Below, piece by piece: positions 22,990 to 31,322 of a stretch of 64,000 nucleotides of DNA. The DNA comes from a virus. The DNA lies in the IMG/VR virus record IMGVR_UViG_3300042541_001664, positions 1 to 64,000 of that record; one strand, given 5' to 3'. The position numbers were made by a program, and so were the translations under genes. The notes below the pieces were generated by a model that had not been told where the DNA came from, made no database searches, and worked only from the letters and a program-made list of their open reading frames with translations. Each line of letters starts with the position of its first letter. Position 1 is the first letter of the stretch.

Positions 22990-24795
22990 ATGAAAAAATT
23001 AAATTTAATATTGATATTTTCAATATTATCATTTGTATTATTCTCTCAAAAGAATAAACCAATATCTATTTTCTTTGAAACAAATTCAAAGGAGTTAAGG
23101 TCAACATCGCACAACTATGCGACCCCCCTCATATTAAACAAAAATAATATTAGGGAAATTATAAATAATAATTTGGATTCCCTAACAATAGAATTACCAA
23201 CACCAGAAGGTATTAAAATCCTTCAATTAACCAGAATGGAAATATATGTGGATAACCCAAAGATATATTCTGAATGTAACACCATATACGAGCCACAATC
23301 ACTTATTTATTCTGGGAAGGTTCAAGGTAATGATAGTGCATTTGCGTCTGTTGTAATCAACGACAATAGTTTCCAGACCTATATTATGGGTGATGGTGAG
23401 GGTTGGATTTTTGGCCCAGTAGAGAAGGGATTTCACGGTGTTTGGCATGAATTGGATGTGAAGCAGACAAAAGAGTTCAAATGTGTTTTACCAAATGAGG
23501 AGGAGTTTTTTAAAGAAACTCCAATGTTTGAATATAACCAAGAAAAATCAAATAAAATCAAAATTATAACAATGTATTTTGAGGCTGATTATGATATGAT
23601 TGAAAAACTTGGTTCAGGAAAAGAAGTTATTAAATTTATTGAAAACATATTTGCACAAACTCATTTAATTTATTTAAAGGAGGGAGTTAATATTAAAATT
23701 GCAAGGTTTAAATTATGGGATAGACCAAGTGGTTATAATTATGAAGGAATTAATATGTTATATTCTTTTGCCAATCAGTTTAAATCAGAGGATCAATTAC
23801 CTGAAACATTTGGGCAGTTGGTATCGTTAAGAGATGGATTGGGTGTTGCCTTTCTTAGTTCACTTTGTGATATTGCAAAATGGAGAACAAGTTATGCTGG
23901 TCTGGATATGGAAACAGGTATATTCCCAAATTATTCTTGGAATACAACAGTAATGACCCATGAGATTGGGCATTTACTTGGTTCACCCCACACACACGCT
24001 TGTTGGTGGAACGGAAATGGAACAGCATTGGATGGTTGTTGGTTTGTTGAACAAACAGGCCCAGTAAAATGTCCAGAGTTGGGTGTTACGCCCCAAACAA
24101 AGGGGACAATAATGTCATATTGTCATTTGAATCAAAATGTAGGTATAAATTATAAGTGGGGATTTGGTGAACAACCAGGGAATAAGATAAGGAGAAACAT
24201 AGCAGAAGCTATTTGTTTACCACTTGTAAGTATTCCTAATGATTGTAGCAAAGAAGATTCAACATATTCAAAAATAAAAATAGAAATAGATAGAAATGGT
24301 TTTTTTGAAGATTTTTATTACAACATAAAACAAGATGGGGTTACAATTGTTGATTATAATAAAAACATAAAAAGATTATCAAATGATACAATAATATGTT
24401 TGAAAAAAGATTCTTGTTTTACGCTAACTCTGATACATAATGCAAAAGCACCTTTCAAAAATAAAATTAATTTTAGAATATTGAATGGCTTTGATACTTT
24501 ATTTCAAGTAAATAATGTGTATATTATAAATGATACGATAAAAATATGCCCAAAAATTGAAGCTGAAAAGTATATTAGTAGAATTATTAATAATAACTAT
24601 TGGGTTAACAATTATGATCCTGAATTATTACCATCTGATAGATGGGTTTTATATAATTTTTTGGGTCAAAAAGTATTAGAGGGGGTTGGAAAGTTCAATT
24701 TAAATACCGAGGAAAGAAATATTGAAACTGGGCTATATGTTTTAACAAAAAACAATGTATTTCACAATAAATATTTTATAAAAAAAATAAATTAA
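22990..24795 (+). CDS. Secreted M12-like metalloprotease with T9SS sorting domain
   Basis: 601 residues. Signal peptide MKKLNLILIFSILSFVLFSQ; propeptide-like region to about residue 180; catalytic domain with MTHEIGHLLGSPHTH (HExxHxxGxxH, the metzincin site) and a later IMSYCHLN that supplies the Met-turn. The C-terminal 70 residues (WVLYNFLGQKVLEG, GLYVLTKNN, YFIKK) match the type IX secretion sorting domain of Bacteroidota. So the protein is probably exported by the host T9SS. This is a host-like gene in a lytic-type block. Confidence 0.8.
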   Translation: MKKLNLILIFSILSFVLFSQKNKPISIFFETNSKELRSTSHNYATPLILNKNNIREIINNNLDSLTIELPTPEGIKILQLTRMEIYVDNPKIYSECNTIYEPQSLIYSGKVQGNDSAFASVVINDNSFQTYIMGDGEGWIFGPVEKGFHGVWHELDVKQTKEFKCVLPNEEEFFKETPMFEYNQEKSNKIKIITMYFEADYDMIEKLGSGKEVIKFIENIFAQTHLIYLKEGVNIKIARFKLWDRPSGYNYEGINMLYSFANQFKSEDQLPETFGQLVSLRDGLGVAFLSSLCDIAKWRTSYAGLDMETGIFPNYSWNTTVMTHEIGHLLGSPHTHACWWNGNGTALDGCWFVEQTGPVKCPELGVTPQTKGTIMSYCHLNQNVGINYKWGFGEQPGNKIRRNIAEAICLPLVSIPNDCSKEDSTYSKIKIEIDRNGFFEDFYYNIKQDGVTIVDYNKNIKRLSNDTIICLKKDSCFTLTLIHNAKAPFKNKINFRILNGFDTLFQVNNVYIINDTIKICPKIEAEKYISRIINNNYWVNNYDPELLPSDRWVLYNFLGQKVLEGVGKFNLNTEERNIETGLYVLTKNNVFHNKYFIKKIN

Positions 24796-24885
24796 ATTGA
24801 CTTTTTATAGAAAATAAGATATTTATGTATTATTTTAAATAACACTCCTCCATCTTTGGAGTTTATATATCCAATTTTCCTAAAA

Positions 24886-24921
24886 AGACCTAGCAATAAA
24901 TTTGTTGGGTCTATTTTTTTT
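24886..24921 (+). terminator. Rho-independent terminator
   Basis: AGACC (24886-24890) with further pairing in the loop and GGTCT (24908-24912), followed by a T run. It ends the endolysin-protease unit. Confidence 0.65.
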
Positions 24922-24923
24922 CG

Positions 24924-24931
24924 TATATTTG
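24924..24931 (+). promoter_or_regulatory. Host-type promoter (-33 TTTG, -7 TATATTTG)
   Basis: TATATTTG at 24924-24931 with TTTG at 24901-24904, 19 bases apart, as in Bacteroidota sigma-ABfr promoters. Confidence 0.75.
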
Positions 24932-24957
24932 CAAACTAAACAAATAAAATAACACAA

Positions 24958-25329
24958 ATGAATAAATTAATTAATTTTATTAAATGCCTCTGGAAATTCG
25001 GACCAACATTTTGGAATTACCCATATTGGGACTATACTTTTATGTTAAAAAGTATGAAAAATTCAACAGAATTAATGCTGGATTCGTATATTAAAAACAA
25101 AATAGATAATGAGGATACAAAAAATCTAAAAAGAATTATTTACTTGTTAGATAATGCAATAAATGATGTGTATTATTTAAGTAATTCGAGTGATTTTGCT
25201 AATTCTGACGCATATGCTCGTAATATTAAGGAAATGATTAAAAAAGAGGAAAGAGATTGGGAGGAATTATTTGAAAGATTAAAAGGAAATTCAAAAGGAA
25301 TAGAAGGAATAAAATCTTGGTGGGTATAA
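24958..25329 (+). CDS. Hypothetical protein
   Basis: 123 residues with an aromatic N-terminus (CLWKFGPTFWNYPYWDY) and a charged helical C-terminus. No family recognised. It shares a promoter with the metallophosphoesterase that starts 11 bases downstream. Confidence 0.5.
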   Translation: MNKLINFIKCLWKFGPTFWNYPYWDYTFMLKSMKNSTELMLDSYIKNKIDNEDTKNLKRIIYLLDNAINDVYYLSNSSDFANSDAYARNIKEMIKKEERDWEELFERLKGNSKGIEGIKSWWV

Positions 25330-25340
25330 AAACAAAAACA

Positions 25341-26006
25341 ATGAAAATAACATTTATTTCAGACACTCATAATAAGCACAAAGAATTAACAGATAACAAT
25401 TTGTTAATTGGTGGTGATGTCATTATTCATAGTGGTGATATTTCAGGTCGGGGTTATGAGAATGAGGTAACTAGTTTTTTGGATTGGTTTCAAGATTTGG
25501 ACTACACTCATAAGATATTTATTGCTGGTAATCATGATTTCTGGTTTGAGAAAGCCTTTGATATTGATAAAAAATATAAAGACAAAGGTGTTGTTTATTT
25601 ATTTGACCATTTTGTTAATATAGATGGTTTGAATATCTACGGATCACCTTGGCAACCAGCATTCTTTAACTGGGCATTTAATTTACACACAAGTAAGGAC
25701 TTAAAATATTATTGGGATAAAATACCTGATAATCTGGATGTCCTTATCACACATGGTCCACCAAAGTACACATTAGATGTGTTACCTACTGGAGTCAATG
25801 TTGGATGTGAGGAATTAGCAAAGCGCATTGGGATTGTTAAACCAAAAATACATTGCTTTGGCCATATCCATTCTGGTTATGGAGAAAAATATGTTGATGG
25901 TGTCCAATATTTCAATGCCGCTGTCTTGGGGGAGAATTATAAGTTAACAAATAATCCAATTAATATAGAATATAATATAGAATCAAAGGAAATTGTCTTT
26001 ATTTAA
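25341..26006 (+). CDS. Metallophosphoesterase
   Basis: 221 residues from the ATG at 25341 (the in-frame upstream start lies inside the previous gene). Calcineurin-like motifs are in order: FISDTHNKH, HSGDISGRG, AGNHDFW, ITHGPP and FGHIHSGYG. These residues bind two metals. It hydrolyses phosphoesters; the substrate (nucleotide, RNA or protein) is not predictable. Confidence 0.88.
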   Translation: MKITFISDTHNKHKELTDNNLLIGGDVIIHSGDISGRGYENEVTSFLDWFQDLDYTHKIFIAGNHDFWFEKAFDIDKKYKDKGVVYLFDHFVNIDGLNIYGSPWQPAFFNWAFNLHTSKDLKYYWDKIPDNLDVLITHGPPKYTLDVLPTGVNVGCEELAKRIGIVKPKIHCFGHIHSGYGEKYVDGVQYFNAAVLGENYKLTNNPINIEYNIESKEIVFI

Positions 26007-26025
26007 AATGTAAACATTTATTATA

Positions 26026-26057
26026 AAAAAGTTTGGGGTAAAAAACCCCAAACTTTT
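26026..26057. terminator. Bidirectional terminator
   Basis: AAAAAGTTTGGGG pairs with CCCCAAACTTTT around a short A-rich loop. Confidence 0.8.
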
Positions 26058-26077
26058 CTTATTTAGGATATTTAGCA

Positions 26078-26085
26078 TATTTATA
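26078..26085 (+). promoter_or_regulatory. Putative late promoter box TATTTATA
   Basis: CATATTTATAATAAAAG, 16 bases before the ATG at 26102. Confidence 0.65.
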
Positions 26086-26101
26086 ATAAAAGAAAATAGA
26101 T

Positions 26102-26398
26102 ATGGATGAAAATACAATAGCAACAGTATTTGTTACAGCAATAACTGTCTTGGGGTCAGCAAGTGCCTGGAGATTCTATGAAAAAAGGGCTGAAAGACGT
26201 AGAGAAGAAGATAATTTTATCAGAGAAGATTGTAGGGATAGAATTGCTAAACTAGAAGTCTTATTATTAAAAAGTTCAGAAGAAAAAGACCAGATGAGGG
26301 AAACCATTTTGAAATTGGTTGAGCAAGTTTCAGCATTAACAGTAAAAGTTCAATTTTTGGAGGAAGAAAATAAGATGTTAAAGTTAAACAACCATTAA
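26102..26398 (+). CDS. Membrane-anchored coiled-coil protein (spanin- or holin-like)
   Basis: 98 residues: a short N-terminal membrane segment (about 5-22, TVFVTAITVLGSASAW), a basic patch (EKRAERRREED) and a long coiled coil to the end. Size and layout fit an inner-membrane spanin or other lysis accessory protein, but it is not diagnostic. Confidence 0.5.
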   Translation: MDENTIATVFVTAITVLGSASAWRFYEKRAERRREEDNFIREDCRDRIAKLEVLLLKSSEEKDQMRETILKLVEQVSALTVKVQFLEEENKMLKLNNH

Positions 26399-26405
26399 CA
26401 AAACT

Positions 26406-26885
26406 ATGGAAAAACAAACACTAAAAAATATACTTAATTTTCTTGAAGATAATGAAGAAAAAAAACATAAATACAAAAATACATTTATTTGGAAAGATGT
26501 GTTTAATGAGTCATTAACAAAAGAAGATTTAGTTTTTAAAGGTGATTTGTATTTAGAGAATTTAGATATATCAGGATTACCAGAAGGATTACAAGTTGAT
26601 GGAGATTTGAATTTATACTCTTCCCCCATACAAGAATTACCAAAGGGCTTGAAAATTGGGGGAGATTTGGATTTATATGGTTCAGATATAGATAAATTAC
26701 CAGAAGGGTTAAAAGTTGGGCGTGATTTGAACATACAATATTCATTTATTTCATCATTACCAAAAGGTTTAAAAGTATATGGTGATTTGAATATTGATTC
26801 TTCAAAATTATCAAGATTTTCTGATGAAGAATTATCTAAAATGATTATACCTGGATTTATATTAGGAAAAATACATAGACAGTAA
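26406..26885 (+). CDS. LPxGL-repeat (LRR-like) family protein, copy 10
   Basis: 159 residues with four units, isolated from the arrays and on the plus strand. N-cap FIWKDVFNESLTKEDL, C-cap FSDEELSKMIIPGFILG. Starts eight bases after the coiled-coil membrane protein and shares its promoter. Confidence 0.75.
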   Translation: MEKQTLKNILNFLEDNEEKKHKYKNTFIWKDVFNESLTKEDLVFKGDLYLENLDISGLPEGLQVDGDLNLYSSPIQELPKGLKIGGDLDLYGSDIDKLPEGLKVGRDLNIQYSFISSLPKGLKVYGDLNIDSSKLSRFSDEELSKMIIPGFILGKIHRQ

Positions 26886-26904
26886 AAATTTAAATATTTT
26901 TCAT

Positions 26905-26912
26905 TATCTTTA
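26905..26912 (+). promoter_or_regulatory. Weak host-type promoter -7 box TATCTTTA
   Basis: TATCTTTA ten bases before the ATG at 26923; the last base deviates from TAnnTTTG. Confidence 0.35.
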
Positions 26913-26922
26913 CAAAAAAAAG

Positions 26923-27120
26923 ATGAAAAAAGAAACCCCAACCAACACGCCAAAGAAATACACCAGAGTGTTTACTGATGAAAATTCAACAACCACTTGG
27001 TTTTATGATGAAGCCATAACAACGAAAGGACCTGTTGAGGTAGTAATAAAGTACAATAGAGTTTACGAAGCCAATTTAAATAAGGAAATAAGTAAAACGG
27101 TTAAAAAGGCAAGGACTTAG
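26923..27120 (+). CDS. Hypothetical small protein
   Basis: 65 residues, opening MKKETPTNTPKKYTRVF and ending in a basic tail. No family recognised. Its stop overlaps the convergent gene's end by four bases. Confidence 0.5.
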   Translation: MKKETPTNTPKKYTRVFTDENSTTTWFYDEAITTKGPVEVVIKYNRVYEANLNKEISKTVKKART

Positions 27121-27614
27121 TTCTTGCCTTTTATAACACCCAAGCAATGCTTAATGTATTCTCTCCCCCTTGGTGAAACGCTTTCATCATTATAGACTTT
27201 TTCTAAATCTTTAACTAGTTCTTCACCGTGCTTATTTTCTTTATATAATTCAATTATTTTATCCATAGCAGAAACACATTGATTACTTGTTTCATCAAAG
27301 TAATTGTATGGTTTATATTGATTTATCATCTTAGATACTTTAAAGCATAAGTCTTCACCCCTATCGTTTAGGTTTGGTCTTGTTCTCATTGTTTTCAAAG
27401 TTTCAATCATATCTGTTAGTGAATTAATCCCAGATTTTCTAATTTTAATTCCTTCGATATAATCTTCTTGTTCGTCTTCACCAACAATTTCTTCCAGACT
27501 CTTAACATTATTTTTGTGGCAGAATTTTCTATCTTCTTCTTTTGATTTCTCATTAAGATATAGATTTTTTATTCTAATCTTGTCTTCATTACTTATGCTA
27601 AATTTTATACTCAT
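27117..27614 (-). CDS. Putative capsid-targeted protein
   Basis: 165 residues from the ATG at 27614 (MSIKFSISNEDKIRIK); the longer frame crosses the TATTTATA box. The leader ends YLNE then Lys, a weaker cleavage candidate after Glu22. The rest is charged and helical with spaced Cys residues. Function unknown. Confidence 0.5.
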   Translation of the reverse strand: MSIKFSISNEDKIRIKNLYLNEKSKEEDRKFCHKNNVKSLEEIVGEDEQEDYIEGIKIRKSGINSLTDMIETLKTMRTRPNLNDRGEDLCFKVSKMINQYKPYNYFDETSNQCVSAMDKIIELYKENKHGEELVKDLEKVYNDESVSPRGREYIKHCLGVIKGKN

Positions 27615-27635
27615 GTTGTTATTTTTTATTATTAC

Positions 27636-27643
27636 TATAAATA
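27636..27643 (-). promoter_or_regulatory. Putative late promoter box TATTTATA
   Basis: TATTTATAGTAATAA on the minus strand about 21 bases before the ATG at 27614. Confidence 0.55.
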
Positions 27644-27699
27644 TATATTTATTCAAAAAAAATAAATAAAAAACTATTTATCTAAAAAAATATACTAAT

Positions 27700-28749
27700 A
27701 TGAATTTAAATTTCAGTTCAACAGATGTGGCATTAGCTAAAAAAATCAATTTTGATTTGATTGCTAAACACTTCAAAGCATTAGAAGAGGGTAATGACAT
27801 TATTCTGGATTTGCCCCCAACCCAAATACAGGCTTTATCAAAAGCGACTGCATTAAATAATCAACCAAGTTGGGGTTGGAATTTCCTACAAAGCCAGATT
27901 CTCGATGAAAAATTGAAATCTGGTAGTAATTTTAAAAGAAAAATTCTTTATTGTGTTGTTGATACTATGGCTTATCCGACACATACTGCATTAACGTCAG
28001 ATAATCAATTTGTTGATAAGAAGTTTTGTAAAGACTTTACAACTGATAGTACCCAAGATGATGGACACGGACACGGACACCATGTTGCAGGTATTATATT
28101 AGGTAAACATCCGCAATATAAACTTGGTGTTGGCTATGTTAATGGTGTTAATCACGGGGATTTAATTATGGCACAAAAAGGATTAGGTTCTAATGGCGGT
28201 GGATCAACACAAAGTTTAATTAATGCTATAAATCACGGATTAAATGTTTGGAAAGATAATTTTAAAGATTATTTATTGGTGTTTAATTTCTCTTGGGGTG
28301 CAACCACTGAAAATAATGCAATAACTAAAGCTATAAATGAAGCAATAAATAATGGAGCATTTGTTAATGCTGCTGCTGGTAATAATGGAACTGGTTTATT
28401 ATCATTTCCGGGGGGCTTGCAGAATGTCATTTCTTGGGGTGCACACGATAGTAGGGGTAACAAGGCATCTTTCTCGCAATATGGCAACACGCTGGTCGGT
28501 ATTGCCCCTGGTGTACAAATTTGGTCATGTTTTAAAGATAATAATTCTTATGTTAGTTGGGATGGTACATCAATGGCAACACCGCACGGAACAGCAGCAG
28601 TTGGATTATTATTAAAATACAATCCAGATATTAAGAATCAGAATGATTTAAAAGAATACTTGGTAAACAATCTAACTGATGGTGGTAAACCTGGTAGAGA
28701 TGATTGGTATGGTTATGGGTATCCAAAATTCGATAAATTATTTAAGTAA
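27700..28749 (+). CDS. Subtilisin-like serine protease (S8)
   Basis: 349 residues. The catalytic triad is visible: Asp in YCVVDTMAYP, His in DGHGHGHHVAG, Ser in WDGTSMATPHG; the oxyanion Asn lies in AAAGNNGTG. No signal peptide; the N-terminal 75 residues could be a short pro-domain. Phage subtilases are rare. It might process virion proteins, degrade host proteins, or be released at lysis together with the M12-like protease. Confidence 0.88.
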   Translation: MNLNFSSTDVALAKKINFDLIAKHFKALEEGNDIILDLPPTQIQALSKATALNNQPSWGWNFLQSQILDEKLKSGSNFKRKILYCVVDTMAYPTHTALTSDNQFVDKKFCKDFTTDSTQDDGHGHGHHVAGIILGKHPQYKLGVGYVNGVNHGDLIMAQKGLGSNGGGSTQSLINAINHGLNVWKDNFKDYLLVFNFSWGATTENNAITKAINEAINNGAFVNAAAGNNGTGLLSFPGGLQNVISWGAHDSRGNKASFSQYGNTLVGIAPGVQIWSCFKDNNSYVSWDGTSMATPHGTAAVGLLLKYNPDIKNQNDLKEYLVNNLTDGGKPGRDDWYGYGYPKFDKLFK

Positions 28750-28765
28750 TAAGTTTTGGTTGGGG

Positions 28766-29299
28766 TTATTTGGATTTTATAAACTCTTTAAAAGTTATCC
28801 AGCCCCAATCAAAATATTTTTCATTCACATATTGTGGTTGGTACATAAAAGGACAATCCTTTCCAGAAATATCAAAATGTCTGTAAACATCATCAGCGGT
28901 TAATTTATGCTTTTCAAATAAATGATGTAATAAATTTTTTACATTATTTATGGTTTTTCCCCAATCATTGTCTATATTTACACACATTTCAATGCCAATG
29001 AAATAATCATTTGGACTTCCACCTTGGGGAACTAATGCTTTTCTAACTGGTAGATTGCTTTTTCTTTCTCTATCACCAACATGATAAGCAACTTCATTAT
29101 CTGGTATTAAGTAAATTGTTTCTTTATCATCAACAACATAATGAGTACAACCTATTTTCCAATTATTTTTAAAATAATTCAAATGAGAGGCAGCCCCAGC
29201 ACCACTTCTAGTATTAGCAGTCCAATGAACTATAATACCCTTTAATTTCTTTAATGGTTTTTTTGGGCGTTCTGGGATAAAATTTTCAGTAATTTTCAT
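28766..29299 (-). CDS. N-acetylmuramoyl-L-alanine amidase (Amidase_2)
   Basis: 177 residues from the ATG at 29299; the upstream frame runs through the TATTTATA box. Motifs: GIIVHWTA (first zinc His), CTHYVVDD, AYHVGD, and RHFDISGKDCP supplying the last ligands. It cleaves the bond between muramic acid and the stem peptide. No signal peptide. Its late-type promoter suggests either a second lysin or a virion-associated lysin. Confidence 0.85.
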   Translation of the reverse strand: MKITENFIPERPKKPLKKLKGIIVHWTANTRSGAGAASHLNYFKNNWKIGCTHYVVDDKETIYLIPDNEVAYHVGDRERKSNLPVRKALVPQGGSPNDYFIGIEMCVNIDNDWGKTINNVKNLLHHLFEKHKLTADDVYRHFDISGKDCPFMYQPQYVNEKYFDWGWITFKEFIKSK

Positions 29300-29314
29300 T
29301 TTATATATATTTAT

Positions 29315-29322
29315 TATAAATA
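29315..29322 (-). promoter_or_regulatory. Putative late promoter box TATTTATA
   Basis: ATATTTATAATAAATA on the minus strand, 15 bases before the ATG at 29299. Confidence 0.6.
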
Positions 29323-29370
29323 TTATGAAATAAAAAATTTTGATTAATAAATTTTTTTCACTAATATTGA

Positions 29371-29378
29371 TATTTATA
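29371..29378 (+). promoter_or_regulatory. Putative late promoter box TATTTATA
   Basis: GATATTTATAATTAAAAAAC, 16 bases before the ATG at 29395. Confidence 0.65.
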
Positions 29379-29394
29379 ATTAAAAAACAAAATA

Positions 29395-30141
29395 ATGGCA
29401 AAAACAATAAGATTAACGGAGAATGATTTACAATTAATCATTAGAAGAATTATTTCTGAACAAAATCAAGCAACTATTGCTCAATATAAACAAATATTTG
29501 TTGATTCAGGTAAGATTAGCGAAGAAGTTTATGACGAGATTGTGTCAGCTGCTGGCGGTAAAGGTGCTTATATTAAATGGTTATCTGCAAGAGTTGCTGA
29601 AAAGAAAGTTCTTGAAGAAGATATCTACAAATATGAGGACTATTTCAAATCATTTGATGATGCAAAAAAATCAAATGCAGGTAAAGCGTTTTTCTCTATA
29701 TTAGATATCAATCAGATTAAATCTAGTCGTGATATTAGAGAATTTGAAAAAGCAGCAATTGCTTTCAAAGAGAAAGGTATTGAATTTGGTATGGATGATG
29801 AGCTTGGTAGTAGTGAGAATTTAGTTTCAAAAAATGATTTATTGAAATTAGATGCTGCTGGAATTAAGTTACTAGGCCTTGTTGATGGGTATCAAATATT
29901 TAAAATATCTGACATTTCAAAAGAAACGCATAAGGTATATTGTGATATTTTATTTAAAGCTCAAAAAGGTGCTGAAATTAAATTCTGTACTTTTGGACAT
30001 GGGCATTATAGCAGATATTTAAAAGACTACCCCGGGTCAGCATATTATTTCATATTTAATTTGGGTGATCCTATGGCACCTTATCAATTCCATTATGAGT
30101 CAAATCAATTTATGGATAGAAGAGACCAACAAATATTTTAA
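29395..30141 (+). CDS. Putative capsid-targeted protein with CT-Y-YQF module
   Basis: 248 residues. Leader LTENDLQLIIRRIISE then Gln is one of the clearest cleavage candidates (after Glu22) and nearly matches the gene at 36114. The C-terminal 60 residues contain KFCTFGHGHYSRYLKD, YYFIFNLGD and YQFHYESNQFMDRRD. The same order of motifs (Cys-Thr, Tyr, a beta strand, YQF, Asp pair) is found in the gene at 32194. Function unknown. Confidence 0.6.
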   Translation: MAKTIRLTENDLQLIIRRIISEQNQATIAQYKQIFVDSGKISEEVYDEIVSAAGGKGAYIKWLSARVAEKKVLEEDIYKYEDYFKSFDDAKKSNAGKAFFSILDINQIKSSRDIREFEKAAIAFKEKGIEFGMDDELGSSENLVSKNDLLKLDAAGIKLLGLVDGYQIFKISDISKETHKVYCDILFKAQKGAEIKFCTFGHGHYSRYLKDYPGSAYYFIFNLGDPMAPYQFHYESNQFMDRRDQQIF

Positions 30142-30179
30142 GGTATTTAAAAATAACTTAATTAAAAAAAAGGAAATCA

Positions 30180-30452
30180 TTAATCAATGGTTTCCTTTTT
30201 TAATTTATACCCCTCCATACTAATCCATTTCCCAATGATACTCCCAACAATATATACGGGGACTACAGCATAGTTATGGTTAAATAGGTTATCCAATGAA
30301 TAATATGCTGTACACAATGATGTCAAGTTAATCCAAACAGAATTAATCAATAGTCGGTTTAACTTATTTTCATAGGTGTATTTTATTTCCAATGTTTTAA
30401 AAATATTAAAAACAATTTGAAATATAAAAATTAAAATATATTCAAAAATCAT
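30180..30452 (-). CDS. Small membrane protein
   Basis: 90 residues with an N-terminal membrane helix, a charged loop (TYENKLNR) and two further hydrophobic stretches. Its ATG overlaps the stop of the gene upstream by one base, so they are coupled. No family recognised. Confidence 0.5.
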   Translation of the reverse strand: MIFEYILIFIFQIVFNIFKTLEIKYTYENKLNRLLINSVWINLTSLCTAYYSLDNLFNHNYAVVPVYIVGSIIGKWISMEGYKLKKETID

Positions 30453-31228
30453 TACTTTGTTATACGAAGTCCAGCGCCAATCGAAAAGTCTGGGTTTATT
30501 GGGTCTATATCAAACTTAATAACAATTTTCTTAAAGTCAAATAACCCCCCAAATTTAATTCCAACAAAACTCTTACCAAATTTTGGAAATGAATATGATT
30601 TGCTGCCATTTAAAACTGCCAAGTCATCAATAAACTGATAATTAACAACTCTACTACCAAAACCAACTGAAATAAACGGTGAAATAAAGCCTATACGTTG
30701 GCCATATCCAGCATAAATCCTATAACCCTTCTCTATATCCTTTAATCGCTCATCATTCCACTGGATGGCATTCTGTATGTTAATATTGGAATAAAATTCA
30801 CTATTATCTAGGTTTGGTCTAAACATAACATCCGCAATAAAGAATTTATCTTCACCAATTGTGGTAAATAACCCATAAAGTCTTGTTGATTTGGATAAAC
30901 CAATAGTTCCATTGAATGGTTTAAGTGGAGCATATGGTAATCCTGTATATGTTGGGGAATATTGGTGATATCTCCTAGTATCTCTACCAATATATCTGGT
31001 AATTTGGTTTGGATTATAATATGGGTTGACATTATAAAATCCGTTATCCATAAATCTTGGATTTTCTTGAATTATAACAACATTTGGTGTTTTAGGTGCA
31101 AATTTTTCATTCCTAATGCTTTGTTTTTCCCTCAATTCTTCACTTTTTGACATTTCTGTCTTTTGTTTGGAATTATCTTGCCCAATAACCATTATTGGAA
31201 ATAATAATAAGAGTATTAAATTTTTCAT
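30452..31228 (-). CDS. Exported outer-membrane beta-barrel-like protein
   Basis: 258 residues. Signal peptide MKNLILLLLFPIMVIG then Q. The mature part has alternating beta strands rich in Tyr and Gly, and ends GAGLRITK, like small outer-membrane barrels of Bacteroidota. A phage-encoded surface protein could change receptor access (superinfection exclusion) or help release. A late-type box precedes it. Confidence 0.55.
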   Translation of the reverse strand: MKNLILLLLFPIMVIGQDNSKQKTEMSKSEELREKQSIRNEKFAPKTPNVVIIQENPRFMDNGFYNVNPYYNPNQITRYIGRDTRRYHQYSPTYTGLPYAPLKPFNGTIGLSKSTRLYGLFTTIGEDKFFIADVMFRPNLDNSEFYSNINIQNAIQWNDERLKDIEKGYRIYAGYGQRIGFISPFISVGFGSRVVNYQFIDDLAVLNGSKSYSFPKFGKSFVGIKFGGLFDFKKIVIKFDIDPINPDFSIGAGLRITK

Positions 31229-31240
31229 ATGTAGTTTTAT

Positions 31241-31248
31241 TATAAATA
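31241..31248 (-). promoter_or_regulatory. Putative late promoter box TATTTATA
   Basis: CATATTTATAATAAAAC on the minus strand, 12 bases before the ATG at 31228. Confidence 0.65.
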
Positions 31249-31303
31249 TGAGTAATTAAAGCAATAAAATAAATTAATTTTAACAATATTAATATTTGTA
31301 ATA

Positions 31304-31311
31304 TATTTATT
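31304..31311 (+). promoter_or_regulatory. Putative late promoter box variant TATTTATT
   Basis: ATATTTATTTTATAAAA, 11 bases before the ATG at 31323; last base of the core differs. Confidence 0.45.
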
Positions 31312-31322
31312 TTATAAAAAAG

